Below, piece by piece: positions 45,584-56,713 of a stretch of 64,000 nucleotides of DNA. The stretch is from Amylostereum areolatum (lineage: Eukaryota > Basidiomycota > Agaricomycetes > Russulales > Stereaceae). Positions within the stretch are counted from its first letter, which is position 1, and each line of letters starts with the position of its first letter. The notes under the pieces are model-generated. The model had not been told where the DNA came from. It did no database searches and was given only the letters and a program-made list of their open reading frames with translations. The position numbers and the translations under genes were made by a program. The stretch is taken from the NCBI GenBank assembly GCA_012932865.1, contig SAXG01000003.1, forward strand, positions 124,001-188,000. The letters are read 5' to 3'.

Positions 45584-48162
45584 ATCGTCCTTCAACCGCG
45601 GCTGTTGAAAGGACACAGACAATGAACTTTTCAAATCAATCTCCTGTGCAGGACACAAGAGATGACGTAAATAGAACAGTGTATATAAGGTCATACCAAG
45701 ATGGAGCAACGCATGCTCCGTCAATTCATATACCTGTTACGTTTCATGGAAAGTTCCGTAAAGCCGCCGCAAAGGCACTACTAGACAGCGGAGCAAGCAG
45801 CACCCTGATCCATCCAGATTTCGTACGAAAACACAAGATGAATCTGATCCAACTGAAGAAGCCAATACCGATATATAACGTTGATGGATCTAAGAATACT
45901 CTAGGAGAGATCAAACAGAAAGTGTACCTTCCAATGACGATGGAAGGAATCAACGGAGAAATTCACCGCGAAAACTTAGGATTGTTCGTCACAGCCCTGG
46001 GAGGAGACCAAGTAATCTTAGGAACCCCTTGGCTCAAGAAACACAATCCTCATATCGATTGGAGAAAGAGACAGATTACACTACAAACATGTCCAGGTAC
46101 ATGCTTCACTACCAGTAAAACAATGATTGTCCAAGGAAGAGACGAACACTCTCTACAATCATTCGAAGAACAGAAGATCAACCATCACGCAACGATAGAA
46201 GAACAAGAAGACCCCGAATCCAACTCCGATCTCGCCGATATCAGGATCGTCAGAACGTTCCATGGAAAAACTGACGTAGAAACGATGCCGATTGCAAAAG
46301 AAGCAAACGAACCCGGTATTTGGATAACAGCAAGAGCAACCAAGGCACAAGAACTCGCAGAAAAAGCGGCCATAGGAGAGAAGAAGAAGACACTCAACGA
46401 GATGATTCCGTCTAGTTACAAACAGTATCAGAAGGTATTCGAAAAGAAAGCGTCGGAACGCTTCCCAATCAGCAGACCTTGGGATCACGCGATAGACCTG
46501 ACTGAAGGATGGAAACCTCGAAATTGCAAAGTGTACCCAATGACGGTACCAGAACGGAAGGAACTGGACACATTCATAGACGAACATCTACGAAAAGGGT
46601 ACATCCGAGAATCAAAATCAGAGATATCATCGCCCTTCTTCTTTATCAAGAAGAAAGATGGATCTCTTCGACCAGTACAGGACTATCGCTATCTTAACTC
46701 AATCACGGTCAAAAATGAATACCCGATACCACTCATCTCAGATCTCATCGACAAATTAAAAGGCGCTAAGATCTTCTCAAAGCTCGATCTCCAATGGGGA
46801 TACAACAATGTTCGGATCAAAGAAGGAGATCAATGGAAAGCTGCGTTCAAAACAAACAGAGGCCTTTTCGAACCAATGGTAATGTTCTTCGGACTAACCA
46901 ACTCACCCGCAACATTCCAAGCAATGATGAATGCACTGTTCAAAGAATTAATAGACACCGGAAAAGTAGTGGTCTATATGGATGACATACTGATATTCAC
47001 GGAAACACTCGACGAACATAGAAAACTGATGAAAGAAGCCCTCCAACTTCTAGAACGGAACGATCTATTCCTCAAACCAGAGAAGTGCTTCTTCGAACAA
47101 CCATCGATCGAATACCTAGGCGTGATAATCACGCACAACAAGGTACAGATGGATCCGGTCAAAGTCCAAGGACTAGCCGAATGGCCTACACCGAAGAAAG
47201 TAAAAGAAGTCCAATCATTCCTCGGATTTGGAAACTTCTATCGACGCTTCATCAAAGACTATTCCAAGATCGCCAGACCCCTATTCCAGCTCACAAAGAA
47301 AGACCACGAATGGAACTGGACGGCCGAATGTGAACATACCTTCGAAAGACTGAAACGAGAATTCACATCGTCCCCAATCTTAATCATGCCCGATGAAAAT
47401 AAACCATTCCGCATAGAGAGTGACGCCTCCGATTTTGCATACGGAGCCATCCTATCGCAACCAGATGAGATCGAAAGATGGCATCCGGTCGCATACCTAT
47501 CCAAATCACTATCTCCCGCGGAACAAAATTACGAGATATACGACAAAGAACTCTTAGGAGTAGTGAAAGCCTTAGAACACTGGCGACACTATCTAGAAGG
47601 AGCGAACCACAAAGTCGAAATCTGGACAGATCATAAAAATCTAGAATATTTCACAACAGCTCAGAAACTCAATCGACGACAAGCACGATGGAGCTTATAT
47701 CTGTCCCGTTTCGACTACACCTTGGTGCACAAACCAGGAAGCACAAACAAGGCAGATGGACTTTCCAGAAGACCAGATCATAAGGAAGACATTCCAGACA
47801 ACGACGACCGCATCCTGCTTCACCCTTCGATTTTCAAAGCTAGAGCCACCGGAAGAGGAACAGTCGAAGCAGTCGGAGACAAAGAACTCCTCAAAGAACT
47901 AAGAAACTTCTCACACCTAGATGATGAAGTTTGGACGGCGTTAGATACGATCAAAAGATCGGGACCACGCACCCTCGCAAAAGGAATCGAAGATTGGAAC
48001 TTCGAGAATGATCTGATCATCAGAAAAGGAAAGATCTATGTACCACAGAATCTCGAACTCAGGCGCATGATCCTAAAATCGCATCATGATCTAGAAACGA
48101 TTGGACATCCAGGCGAAATGAAAACTCTGGAACTAATACAAAGAAACTTTTGGTGGCCAAAG
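45580..48162 (+). pseudogene. pol: H pol, part 1: protease, RT, RNase H, start of integrase
   Basis: In the -1 frame to gag. Protease is ALLDSGASSTLIHPDF. Reverse transcriptase has FFIKKKDGSLRPVQDYRYLN, WGYNNVRIKEGDQWKAAF and the catalytic VYMDDILIF. RNase H has IESDASDFAYGAILSQ, and the connection domain ends with HKPGSTNKADGLSRRPD. The integrase zinc domain starts (HHDLETIGHPGEMKT) and breaks at RNFWWPK where M inserted, at CAAAG (48158-48162). Past that point the frame reads a few LTR codons to TGA 48183. Confidence 0.9.
48158..48162. repeat. Target-site duplication of M, left copy
   Basis: CAAAG, repeated at 55260-55264. Confidence 0.9.
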
Positions 48163-48583
48163 TGTCAGAAACGCAGTTTATGAGACCGATGAACCGCCTA
48201 AGTCGCGACGATGGGAGGAGCGAGAAGAAAATAGATTCGAGAGTGCCGGGGTCTAGGGTAGTGCAACGTACGCTACAGTACCGTATGACGAGATGGACAG
48301 TCTAGGGAAAAGGGAAGAGAAACACTGTCCTTATATACAAGTGGGAACGATGGTGCGATGCGATGCGATAGTGGCGCGAGCGGGGGGGAACAATAGGAAA
48401 GGAGTCATGGGGCGGAGGACGAAGGTCCGGAGCAGTGATGTCATAGATAAGGATGCGGAACCCCGCTCGGAAGTCCGGGCAATGACGTCGTTGAAGCATG
48501 TGATGCAAGGGAAAGTCATGTGCCGTGACACGTCGCGTGTACGAGGTCTGCAAACGAAGAGAGAAATGGAGCGATCCATGACA
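48163..48583 (-). repeat. M 3' LTR
   Basis: 421 bp. It differs from 54839-55259 at one visible position near its minus-strand 5' end (CCATGACA here, CCGTGACA there, plus strand). A purine tract with seven G lies just outside at 48584-48596 on the minus strand, the likely plus-strand primer site. On the minus strand a TATATAAGG box is at about 48337-48329. Confidence 0.9.
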
Positions 48584-51500
48584 TTACCCCCCCTTTAAGA
48601 CGCGCTTTCGCCTGGAGCGCGATGTCATCTGCAAGGGTAGATGCGAGAAAATCGTCAAAGGAGATGCCGAGGGAACGCATAGGGCGGGGCGTGTTTGGAT
48701 GGCGTTTGTGGAAGGCGTCGATCATGTCGGTGACCTTTGAGAGCGAGGAGCGAGGGAGCCAGGTATTCTCGGAGTCAGGATAGCCTACCCACTTGACGAG
48801 GTATTGTATGCCTTTCTTGTTGCGGGTCGGCTTCGAGTCGATGATGTCTTCAACATCATATTCTTCTTCGTCATCAACGAGGTCAGGCGGCGGTTGTTCA
48901 TAGTTTGGACCATGTGCCGTCGTCTCCTTGTATGCGGTGAGCAGCGAAGCATGGAAGACTGGGTGGATTCTCCACGTCTTCGGCAGCTTCAGGCGGTAGT
49001 TCACTGGGCTAATGACGTCAACGATCTCGAAGGGTCCAAATCGTTTGGCAGCAAGCTTAGCTTTCGGCCTCGTCGTCTTCAGGTTTTTGCCTTCGAGCCA
49101 GACCTTGTCTCCAACGGCGAACAGTGTCGATTTGCTGATCGTGTCACCATTGTAGTGCTTCATTAAGTCAGATGCGAGGGCAAGGCTGGCTTTGATCTCT
49201 TGTCGGACTTCTTCAAGTTGACGGAGGCGTTCTTCAACTGCAGGGACCTTTGAGGACGGGTTTACGGACGGGTACATCTTGGGGAGGAAGCCGTAGAGGA
49301 CTTCAAAGGGAGCCTTTCCAGTAGCTGCATGGGTGCGAGAGTTGTGAGAAAACTCGAAGAAGGGCAACCACTTCACCCAGTCGTCTTGACGGTAGTTGCA
49401 GAATACTCGCAGAAACTGCTCGAGGTTCTGGTTCTCGCGTTCGGTTTGGCCGTCTGTCTGTGGGTGATACGCTGTGCTGAGGGCGGACTTGATCCCGAGC
49501 TTCTCGTTGAGTGTACGCATCACCTGTCCAGCAAACTGGGGTCCACGATCCGAGATGATCTTGTCTGCTAAGCCGTAGTGTCGATATACCTTATTGAAGA
49601 GAATGTCGGCCGTGCCATCGCTGGTGATCTTCGTTGTACATGGGGTGGTAACCACCATCTTGGTGAGGCGATCGACCACGACATTGACGGCGTTATAGCC
49701 TTCGCAGTCAGGGAGTTCGACGATGAAGTCAGTGGAGATGACGCCAAATGGTCGATCGGGTACTTCGTTTGGGATCATGTCGACGTGGGGTCGGCTGCTC
49801 TGTGTCTTCGTCGACTGGCAGGTTGCGCATCCTGTTACAAAGTCGCGGATAAAGACAGACATGCCAGGCCACCAATATTCACGACTCACAAGCTCGTAAG
49901 TCTTGAAGCGACCGGGGTGTCCAGCCAGGGGCGATTCATGGTACATTTTGACAATGTCGCGTCGCAACTCGTCGTCTGCAGGGACATATACCTTTCCTCT
50001 AAACAGGACCAGGCCTTCTTCGTAGTTCCACTCTTGAAGGTTCTTGACAAGTGTACGTGGTCCGTTTCGTAAGATGGCGTCCAGGGCTTGAACGACCTCG
50101 ATGTCCTTGGTTTTGCAGTCGCGGATACGTCGTCGGAGTTCGACATCACCGAGGGAGGTTACTGCTCCTGGCCTTGTTGCGCGTACTTGGAAGTACTTGG
50201 GGTCAAGCAAGACGCGCTCCTTGTTGTCGTTTTCAACACCATCCTTGTGATCGGGTCGTCGAGACATTGGATCCGGGCGGTGGGAAATTCCTGGTTTATG
50301 AACGAGCGAGAAGTCAAATCGAGTGAGGAATAGAGCCCAACGTGCCTGTTGGCGGCTCAGCTTCTGTGCCGTCTTGAAGTGCTCCAGGTTCTTGTGATCT
50401 GTCCAGATTTCGACGGTGTCGGGGGCGCCTTCGAGGTAGTGGCGCCAGGCTTCAAGCGCACGGATGATTGCAAGCAGCTCCTTGTCGTAGATGTCGTAGT
50501 TCCGTTCCGGTTCCGATAGGGCCTTGGACAGATACGCCACTGGATGCCAGTGACCGTCGTCGCCTTTCTGCGAGAGTATACCTCCAGTAGCAAAGTCCGA
50601 GGCATCGACTTCAACGAGGTAAGGCTTCTTTGGGTCAGGCATGACCAAGACGGGGGAGGAAGTAAACGCAGCTTTCAGTGCGTCAAACGCAGTTTGGCAG
50701 TCCGTCGACCAGTCCCATGTGCAGTCCTTCTTTGTCAGATCAAATAGGGGCTGTGCCACCTTGGAGAAGTCCTTGATGAAACGTCGGTAGAAGTTGCCAA
50801 AGCCGAGGAAGGATTGCACATCTTTGACCGTTCGTGGTGTCGGCCAGTCCTGAATACCTGCTACCTTGACGGGGTCCATAGCGATCTTGTCGTGCGAGAT
50901 GATGAGTCCGAGGTATTCGACAGAGTCTTGTTCAAAGACGCATTTCTCCGGTTTGAGGAAGAGGTCGTTGTCTTGCAAACGCTGCAGAACCTGCCGCACT
51001 ATGGCACGGTGTTCGTCCATGGTGCGAGTGAACACCAAGATGTCGTCCATGTAGATGATGACTTTGCCCGAGTCGATGAGATCCTTGAACAGTTCATTCA
51101 TCATTGCCTGAAATGTCGCAGGGGAGTTCATAAGCCCGAAAAACATCACCGTAGGTTCGAAGAGACCGCGATTCGTCTTGAACGCAGCCTTCCACTCGTC
51201 GCCTTCCTTGATGCGGACATTGTTGTAGCCCCAGCGAACATCCATCTTGGAGAAGATCTTTGCACCTTTGAGGCGGTCGACAATTTCAGAGATCAGTGGC
51301 AAGGGGTATTCATTCTTGACAGTGCCCTTGTTTAATTCTCGATAGTCCTGTACGGGACGCAGCTTTCCATCCTTTTTCTTCACAAAGAAGAACGGACTCG
51401 CCTGAGGTGACTTCGAAGGGCGGATATAGCCCTTCTTCAGGTGGTCGTCGAGGAAGGTGTCGAGTTCGATCTGCTCGGAAGGTGAGAGGGGGTAGATTTT

Positions 51501-52606
51501 GCACGGTTTGGGTTCAAAGCCATCTTTCATGTCGATAGCATGGTCCCATGGTCGTCGGTCAGGAAGTCGCTCGGAGGTTTTTTTGTCGAATACAGGCGCG
51601 AAGTCGCGGTACGGCGGGGGGACTAAGTCTTCAAAGGTTTGCGGGCGTGCGTTCTCTTTTGAATGCTCTGCAAGCTCCTGCGCCTTTGTAAAGCCCGCGC
51701 AGATGGGTATTGCATCTGGATTAGGACCATCGGTTTCAGGGAGGATTCCGGCGTGGCGTAGTCCATTGATCTCCCAGTCTCGGAATACCATGGGCCGCTC
51801 ATCGTCGTCTTCAGTGAAGAGTCGTGCGGGTAGAGGGGAGCGATGGACCGTGCGGACGCGAACACCTTTGACTCTGCGTGCAGGAATAACATAAGTGGGG
51901 ACTGGGGTCCAGGACACATATGTCGGCTCTGGGAAGGGATCGTCCACGACGAGAGGTGTCCTCGGGGTTTTACCCGCTTCAACCTTATGCTGTGATTGGA
52001 CCGATGATGGTTTCCGTGGCTTGGTCGCGAGGTTCGTCACAGGAGGTTTGGACAGAGTGCATGAGGGAGGGCAGCGGAGCATGTCAACACGGTCTCGTTG
52101 CCAGTCTATGGTTGGATTGTGCTCATCGAGCCAGTCTGTTCCAAGGATCATGTCATGATCGCCAATGTCGGTGATGAAGAACTCAGCTTCTTCCTCATGG
52201 TATGCCTTTGAATCTTGCGAGTATATCCGGATCCGCTGGGTCGTTGTGTCGCGTACCCAGCCCATGATGTTCTCGGTGCCGTCCACATTACGCACGGGGA
52301 ACGGGTTTTCTAGTTTTCTTGTGGTGAGCTTCTTGCGTTCAACGAAGCTTCGGTTCAGGATAATTCCTTCTGCGCCGCTATCAAGCAGCGCGTCTGCGTC
52401 GATTTCTCTTTTGGTAACTCGTCCGATCAGCTTGACTTTGAGCGTGATCGATGGTGTTTGCCTGTTCTTGGTGACAGTAGACAGATACAGACACGGGGGA
52501 TACGATTGCTCACAGGTATGCATGGATGATAATACAGCGAAACGATTCGACGATGATACCAAAAGTCCTTTGCCTCCACCAGACGACGCGACTGGGGGGC
52601 GTTTCA
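48516..52606 (-). CDS. pol: M Pol polyprotein
   Basis: The open frame begins upstream inside gag (53075), but pol-like sequence starts near the end of gag at about 52,606. Domains: protease DALLDSGAEGIILNRSF; reverse transcriptase FFVKKKDGKLRPVQDYRELN and catalytic IYMDDILVF; RNase H EVDASDFATGGILSQ; integrase zinc site (YHESPLAGHPGRFKT to CATCQSTK) and DDE core (STDFIVELP, ISDRGPQF); chromodomain EYDVEDIIDSKPTRNKKGIQYLVKW. The frame is uninterrupted and its last ~23 codons lie inside the 3' LTR. Pol is in the -1 frame to gag. The gag end here reads GAT TTT TGA, so the heptamer is not the perfect GGGTTTT of G and H. Confidence 0.9.
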
Positions 52607-53629
52607 AAAATCCTGCGATTCCAGGATGTCCTTCAACAGCGCTACTGCCTGCTCCTTGCCTTCCGCGTCCAGATCCTTCAGCTGGCGAGTGATCGCCGCG
52701 ATGGTTTTGGATGGGTCGGGAGCTGCTTTCGCAGTGGACGGAGCCGTGTTCGTTGGCAGGGGAGGGGCCTTGGACCCAGTCTCTACTGCGCCCACCCGTC
52801 GCGCGCTCGAGTCGCGGTTGGGGCAGTCGCGAGAGACGTGACCGGCTTGTCGACACATGAAGCACTTGCCTTCGCGCATCATCTTTGCGCGCTCGTCGTC
52901 CGTCAGCTTTGCAGGGCGGGTCGAGGTGTTGGTGAAGGCGCCGACTCGGCGCGACGAGGAGTTGTTGGTCGAACCGTTCGAGGTGAGCGCGACAGCCCCC
53001 TTGGACTGACTGCTCTTCCTCTCCGGGTTTTCTTCGAGCCACTGGTGGTTGATGCGGCGGGCGCGCTCCTTCCACTCCGCGAGCTTGGTGGGGAACGGGT
53101 ACGACCGGGCCACCTGCTTGCCGAGGTCACGCTGAAGTCCCTTCTTGAAAAAGTGGATTAGCGCCTCGTCGTCGTACGCTGACATGGTTGCCAGCATCTC
53201 AAACTCGGTGATAAAGTCAGTGACGTCCCGGGTGGTCATTGCGAGCTCGTTGATCTTACGCTGAGCCTCTATCTTCGGGTCGACGGGCACGAAGTCTTTG
53301 CCAAACCTCTCGAAGAGCTCTTTGTAGGAGCTATAGTGGAGTGTTGGGGGCGTGGGGTCGAGGGTGTCGGCGTCTTCCTTCTCGTCTTCGTCGGCGAAGA
53401 GTTCCATGCGGCGATGCGTGGCCCAGGCTTTCGCCGTGTCGTCCTCCATCAGGCTGAGGAGGAGCATCATCTTGGCGTCATCTGTGGCATAAACATCCTT
53501 GTTAACGCGCAGGAACATGCGGAGCTCGAGGGAGAACCGGAGGGTGTCGCGTCTATCGCCTTTGAATGGCTTTGGCTTGGGGCCGATCTCCCGCTTGGAG
53601 ACGGCAGGTTTGGATTCGGCGTCGGACAT
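52604..53629 (-). CDS. gag: M Gag polyprotein (from first ATG)
   Basis: 341 residues from ATG 53629: a Ty3-type capsid region (KPKPFKGDRRDTLRFSLELRMF, KAWATHRRMELFAD, YKELFERFGKDF, KINELAMTTRDVTDFITEFEMLA) and one zinc knuckle, CFMCRQAGHVSRDC. The same frame is open for another 197 codons upstream to a TAG at 54223-54221, with no ATG (see the next entry). It ends at TGA 52606-52604, overlapping pol. Confidence 0.88.
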   Translation of the reverse strand: MSDAESKPAVSKREIGPKPKPFKGDRRDTLRFSLELRMFLRVNKDVYATDDAKMMLLLSLMEDDTAKAWATHRRMELFADEDEKEDADTLDPTPPTLHYSSYKELFERFGKDFVPVDPKIEAQRKINELAMTTRDVTDFITEFEMLATMSAYDDEALIHFFKKGLQRDLGKQVARSYPFPTKLAEWKERARRINHQWLEENPERKSSQSKGAVALTSNGSTNNSSSRRVGAFTNTSTRPAKLTDDERAKMMREGKCFMCRQAGHVSRDCPNRDSSARRVGAVETGSKAPPLPTNTAPSTAKAAPDPSKTIAAITRQLKDLDAEGKEQAVALLKDILESQDF

Positions 53630-54220
53630 CTTGTCGAAGGGGAGGGGGACGGTGAGGGATTGGGCGAGTTCTTGATCAAGGCGGCGTAGGGTTTCTCGTC
53701 GGCGTTCTTCTGCTTCTTCAACTTCGTCCTCAACTTGTTTTGCGATAAGGAAGTCGGCGGGGGTGAGGAATTGCTGGTTATGATGCCACGACCAGTGATC
53801 TTGGACGGGACTGAACGAAGTGGGCTGCCACTCAACTACTGATCGTCCTGGGGTTCCGTTCTTGTTCCGTCTATAGGCGTACCACTTCCCAGTTGTGTCG
53901 TTGTGGTTGATCCCTTCTGGGACTTCGATTACAGTATGTCGACGGGGTGGGGGCGAGTTGGTCGGAGGGGGGTTCAGGAAGCGCTGTAGAACGTCCGCAG
54001 CGGTGGCAAAATCCGATTCTTCGACGTAGGGTTGTTCGTCGCGGTCGTCGAAGTACCAGTCTCGACGTTGCCGGTTTGGTTCGTCGTGTAGCCAACGTAC
54101 GGATTCCTTAGTCTGCTGCGAGGTGAGGATATAGTATTCTTCGGGACAGTAGTCTCGAAAGACGCCTGGGGGAAGGTTCGGGGTGGGGGGACGAGGGGCT
54201 GTGGAGGACGTGATGATGGT
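53630..54220 (-). other. AUG-less in-frame extension upstream of M gag
   Basis: I translated every codon from 54220 to 53630 on the minus strand: 197 codons, no stop and no Met, in frame with gag. The sequence reads as real protein: FRDYCPEEYYILTSQQTKES, RQRRDWYFDDRDEQPYVEE, HTVIEVPEGINHND, and a charged helix VEDEVEEAEERRRETLRRLD just before MSDAES. Translation of it would need a non-AUG start or readthrough from upstream. Confidence 0.6.
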
Positions 54221-54766
54221 CTAGAAGAAGTCCGCCGCGATGGGGCGACGGCCGAGGAGTTTCTTGGTGAGGTAGCCGGCTTTTACTGCCTGGCGGATCT
54301 TATGTTCGTGGTGGCGGCGACGAAGGGTCTTACCCTTGATGGTGGGACGGAGGACTGGTGGCGGGGTGGATTCGGGGGTCCGGCGGTTAAACTGGGAGAC
54401 GGAGGTGAAACTGGTTTGGAGGATCGGGTTGGGGGCGTCTTGGATGAGGTATGTGTGGTAGGTGGGGGCGTGGAGGGTGAATTCAAGGCGTTCGAGATCT
54501 ACGTTGATGCACGTAGTGATCCGGACGTATAGGGCGAGGACGACAGTACCGTGATCCTTGTGCCACCTCCACTCGAAGATGCGGAAGTTGAGGCCGTGCG
54601 CGGTCCAGGGATCTTTCTTGCAGAGGTTCTGTACGGGGACGAGGCAGTTGACGGTGACGGCGTCGGACCAAGGGTAGGGGAGTGGTGCGTCGTCGCGGGG
54701 GGTGATCGGCTTTCCGTTGAATGGGAGGAAAACCGGTGCGTTCGGGAGGTCTGTGGTGGGAGTTTT
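54221..54766 (-). other. AUG-less pre-gag ORF of M, ended by an in-frame TAG
   Basis: 181 codons between TAA (54769-54767) and TAG (54223-54221), the latter in the gag frame. There is no ATG codon. The product looks genuine: PVFLPFNGKPITPRDDAPLP, DAVTVNCLVPVQNLCKKDPW, LNFRIFEWRWHKDHGTVVLA, LERLEFTLHAPTYHTYL and a basic end KTLRRRHHEHKIRQAVKAGY. An A-run at 54761-54766 (minus strand) sits at its start, and another frame upstream of the run reads IYLCRLYDVKK, so a one-base indel or a slip there is possible. Confidence 0.55.
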
Positions 54767-54838
54767 TTAACGTCGTAGAGACGGCAGAGGTAGATGGAGA
54801 GAGGGGTGCGAGGTAGGCGTAGGGGTAGACTGTCCAGG

Positions 54839-55259
54839 TGTCAGAAACGCAGTTTATGAGACCGATGAACCGCCTAAGTCGCGACGATGGGAGGAGCGAG
54901 AAGAAAATAGATTCGAGAGTGCCGGGGTCTAGGGTAGTGCAACGTACGCTACAGTACCGTATGACGAGATGGACAGTCTAGGGAAAAGGGAAGAGAAACA
55001 CTGTCCTTATATACAAGTGGGAACGATGGTGCGATGCGATGCGATAGTGGCGCGAGCGGGGGGGAACAATAGGAAAGGAGTCATGGGGCGGAGGACGAAG
55101 GTCCGGAGCAGTGATGTCATAGATAAGGATGCGGAACCCCGCTCGGAAGTCCGGGCAATGACGTCGTTGAAGCATGTGATGCAAGGGAAAGTCATGTGCC
55201 GTGACACGTCGCGTGTACGAGGTCTGCAAACGAAGAGAGAAATGGAGCGATCCGTGACA
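54839..55259 (-). repeat. M 5' LTR
   Basis: 421 bp, TGTCACGGATCGC...TTCTGACA on the minus strand. Confidence 0.9.
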
Positions 55260-55264
55260 CAAAG
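55260..55264. repeat. Target-site duplication of M, right copy
   Basis: CAAAG, matching 48158-48162. Confidence 0.9.
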
Positions 55265-56569
55265 ATGATTTCCTTCGTAAAAGATTATGTTCAAGGATGT
55301 CCCGTATGCCAGTCAACGAAGAATGTCACGCATCCGGCGAAACACCCATTACAACCTACGGAAATACCAGAACGACCATGGGAAACAATCACATCAGACT
55401 TCATTACAGATCTTCCGATCTCCAATGGATTCGATTCGATCAACGTAGTCGTCGATAGGTTCACCAAGACCGCAGTATTCACACCGTGCCTAAAGACGAT
55501 CAACGCAGAAGAAACAGCCGATCTTCTGATCGACAACGTTTACAGACGATTTGGACTATGGAAAAGAATGATATTGGACAGAGGTCCTCAATTCGCATCC
55601 AAAGTATTCCAATCAATCTGCGAAAGCCTCGGAGTTATCTCATCACTCAGTACAGCGTATCATCCACAAACGGATGGCGAAACAGAAAGAGTGAATCAAG
55701 AATTAGAACAATATCTTCGAGCATTCTGCAACGGAGATCAAACGAATTGGGCGAAACTCCTACCAAAAGCAGAATTTGCACACAACATAAGACAACATTC
55801 AGCTACGAAAGCTTCCCCATTCGAGCTCCTACACGGGTATCAACCGGTTTTCAATCCGGCAATACCAACCGATCCGCGAATACCGACAGCCGAAGAAAGA
55901 ATAAAGAACTTTAAGAACGCATGGGACAACGCAGAAGCAAGCCTGAAGATAGCTGCTAAATTAATGAAAATGCAGCATGATCAAACGTTCACGCTAAGAA
56001 ATCAACTCAAACAAGGCGACCAAGTATGGTTAGACGGAAAAAACCTTAACACGGTATACCCAAAAACCAAACTAGCACCGAAACGATTCGGCCCATTCAA
56101 AATCGAAAAGGTTATAGGACCGGTAACCTACCGTCTAGAACTACCAACGAAGTGGAAAATACATCCAGTATTCCACGCAGCATTGTTGATTCCATTCAAA
56201 GAAACAGAACAATACGGCGAAGCTTACGAAAGACCACCTCCAGAACTAGTAAACGACGAAGAACTCTACGAACTAGAAACGATAGTAGCCTCAAAATTAG
56301 ACAAACGATATTCAGAACCGCTACATTACTTCGTGAAATGGAAAGGATACCCAGACTCCGGTAACACATGGGAACCAGCATCTAATCTAGAGGGATCAAA
56401 AGATGCAATCGCAGAGTTCCATCGAAACAACCCCAAGGCACCGAAGTTGCCACCACAGCCAATCAAAGATACCAACACAGAAACCACTGATCGCGACGAA
56501 GCCGACGCGACGCAGCGAGAACGAAGACCAACAAGACGAAAGAAACGCAAGACGAGAATGAGACATTAG
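55265..56569 (+). pseudogene. pol: H pol, part 2: integrase core and chromodomain
   Basis: Continues in phase after M with the second half of the integrase zinc site (CPVCQSTKN), the DDE core (TSDFITDLP, ILDRGPQF, then TERVNQELEQYL), the C-terminal integrase part (QVWLDGKNLN, KRFGPFKIEKVI, IHPVFHAALL) and a chromodomain (LYELETIVASKLDKRYSEPL, HYFVKWKGYPDSGNTWEP). It ends in a very basic tail (RRPTRRKKRKTRMRH) at TAG 56567-56569, well before the 3' LTR. Confidence 0.9.
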
Positions 56570-56713
56570 TGAGACTCAACAGCATTCAGGCGAATGCACT
56601 GCCAACAAGGGGGGGGATAAAAACCCTACGGGTTCAACAAGACAGATCACCAATGTCCACCACCCCGAACGCAACCAACATCTCCTCTACCAATCAAACC
56701 ATCTCACCCAACA

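Larger units (their letters stand above)
48163..55259 (-). mobile_element. Ty3/gypsy chromodomain LTR retrotransposon M
   Basis: 7,097 bp, inserted in H pol in the opposite orientation. 421-bp LTRs (TGTCA...TGACA) and the duplication CAAAG mark its ends. It encodes a long pre-gag frame without AUG, gag with a zinc knuckle, and pol with a chromodomain. Its sequence is clearly different from the G family, so it is a separate family. Confidence 0.92.
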
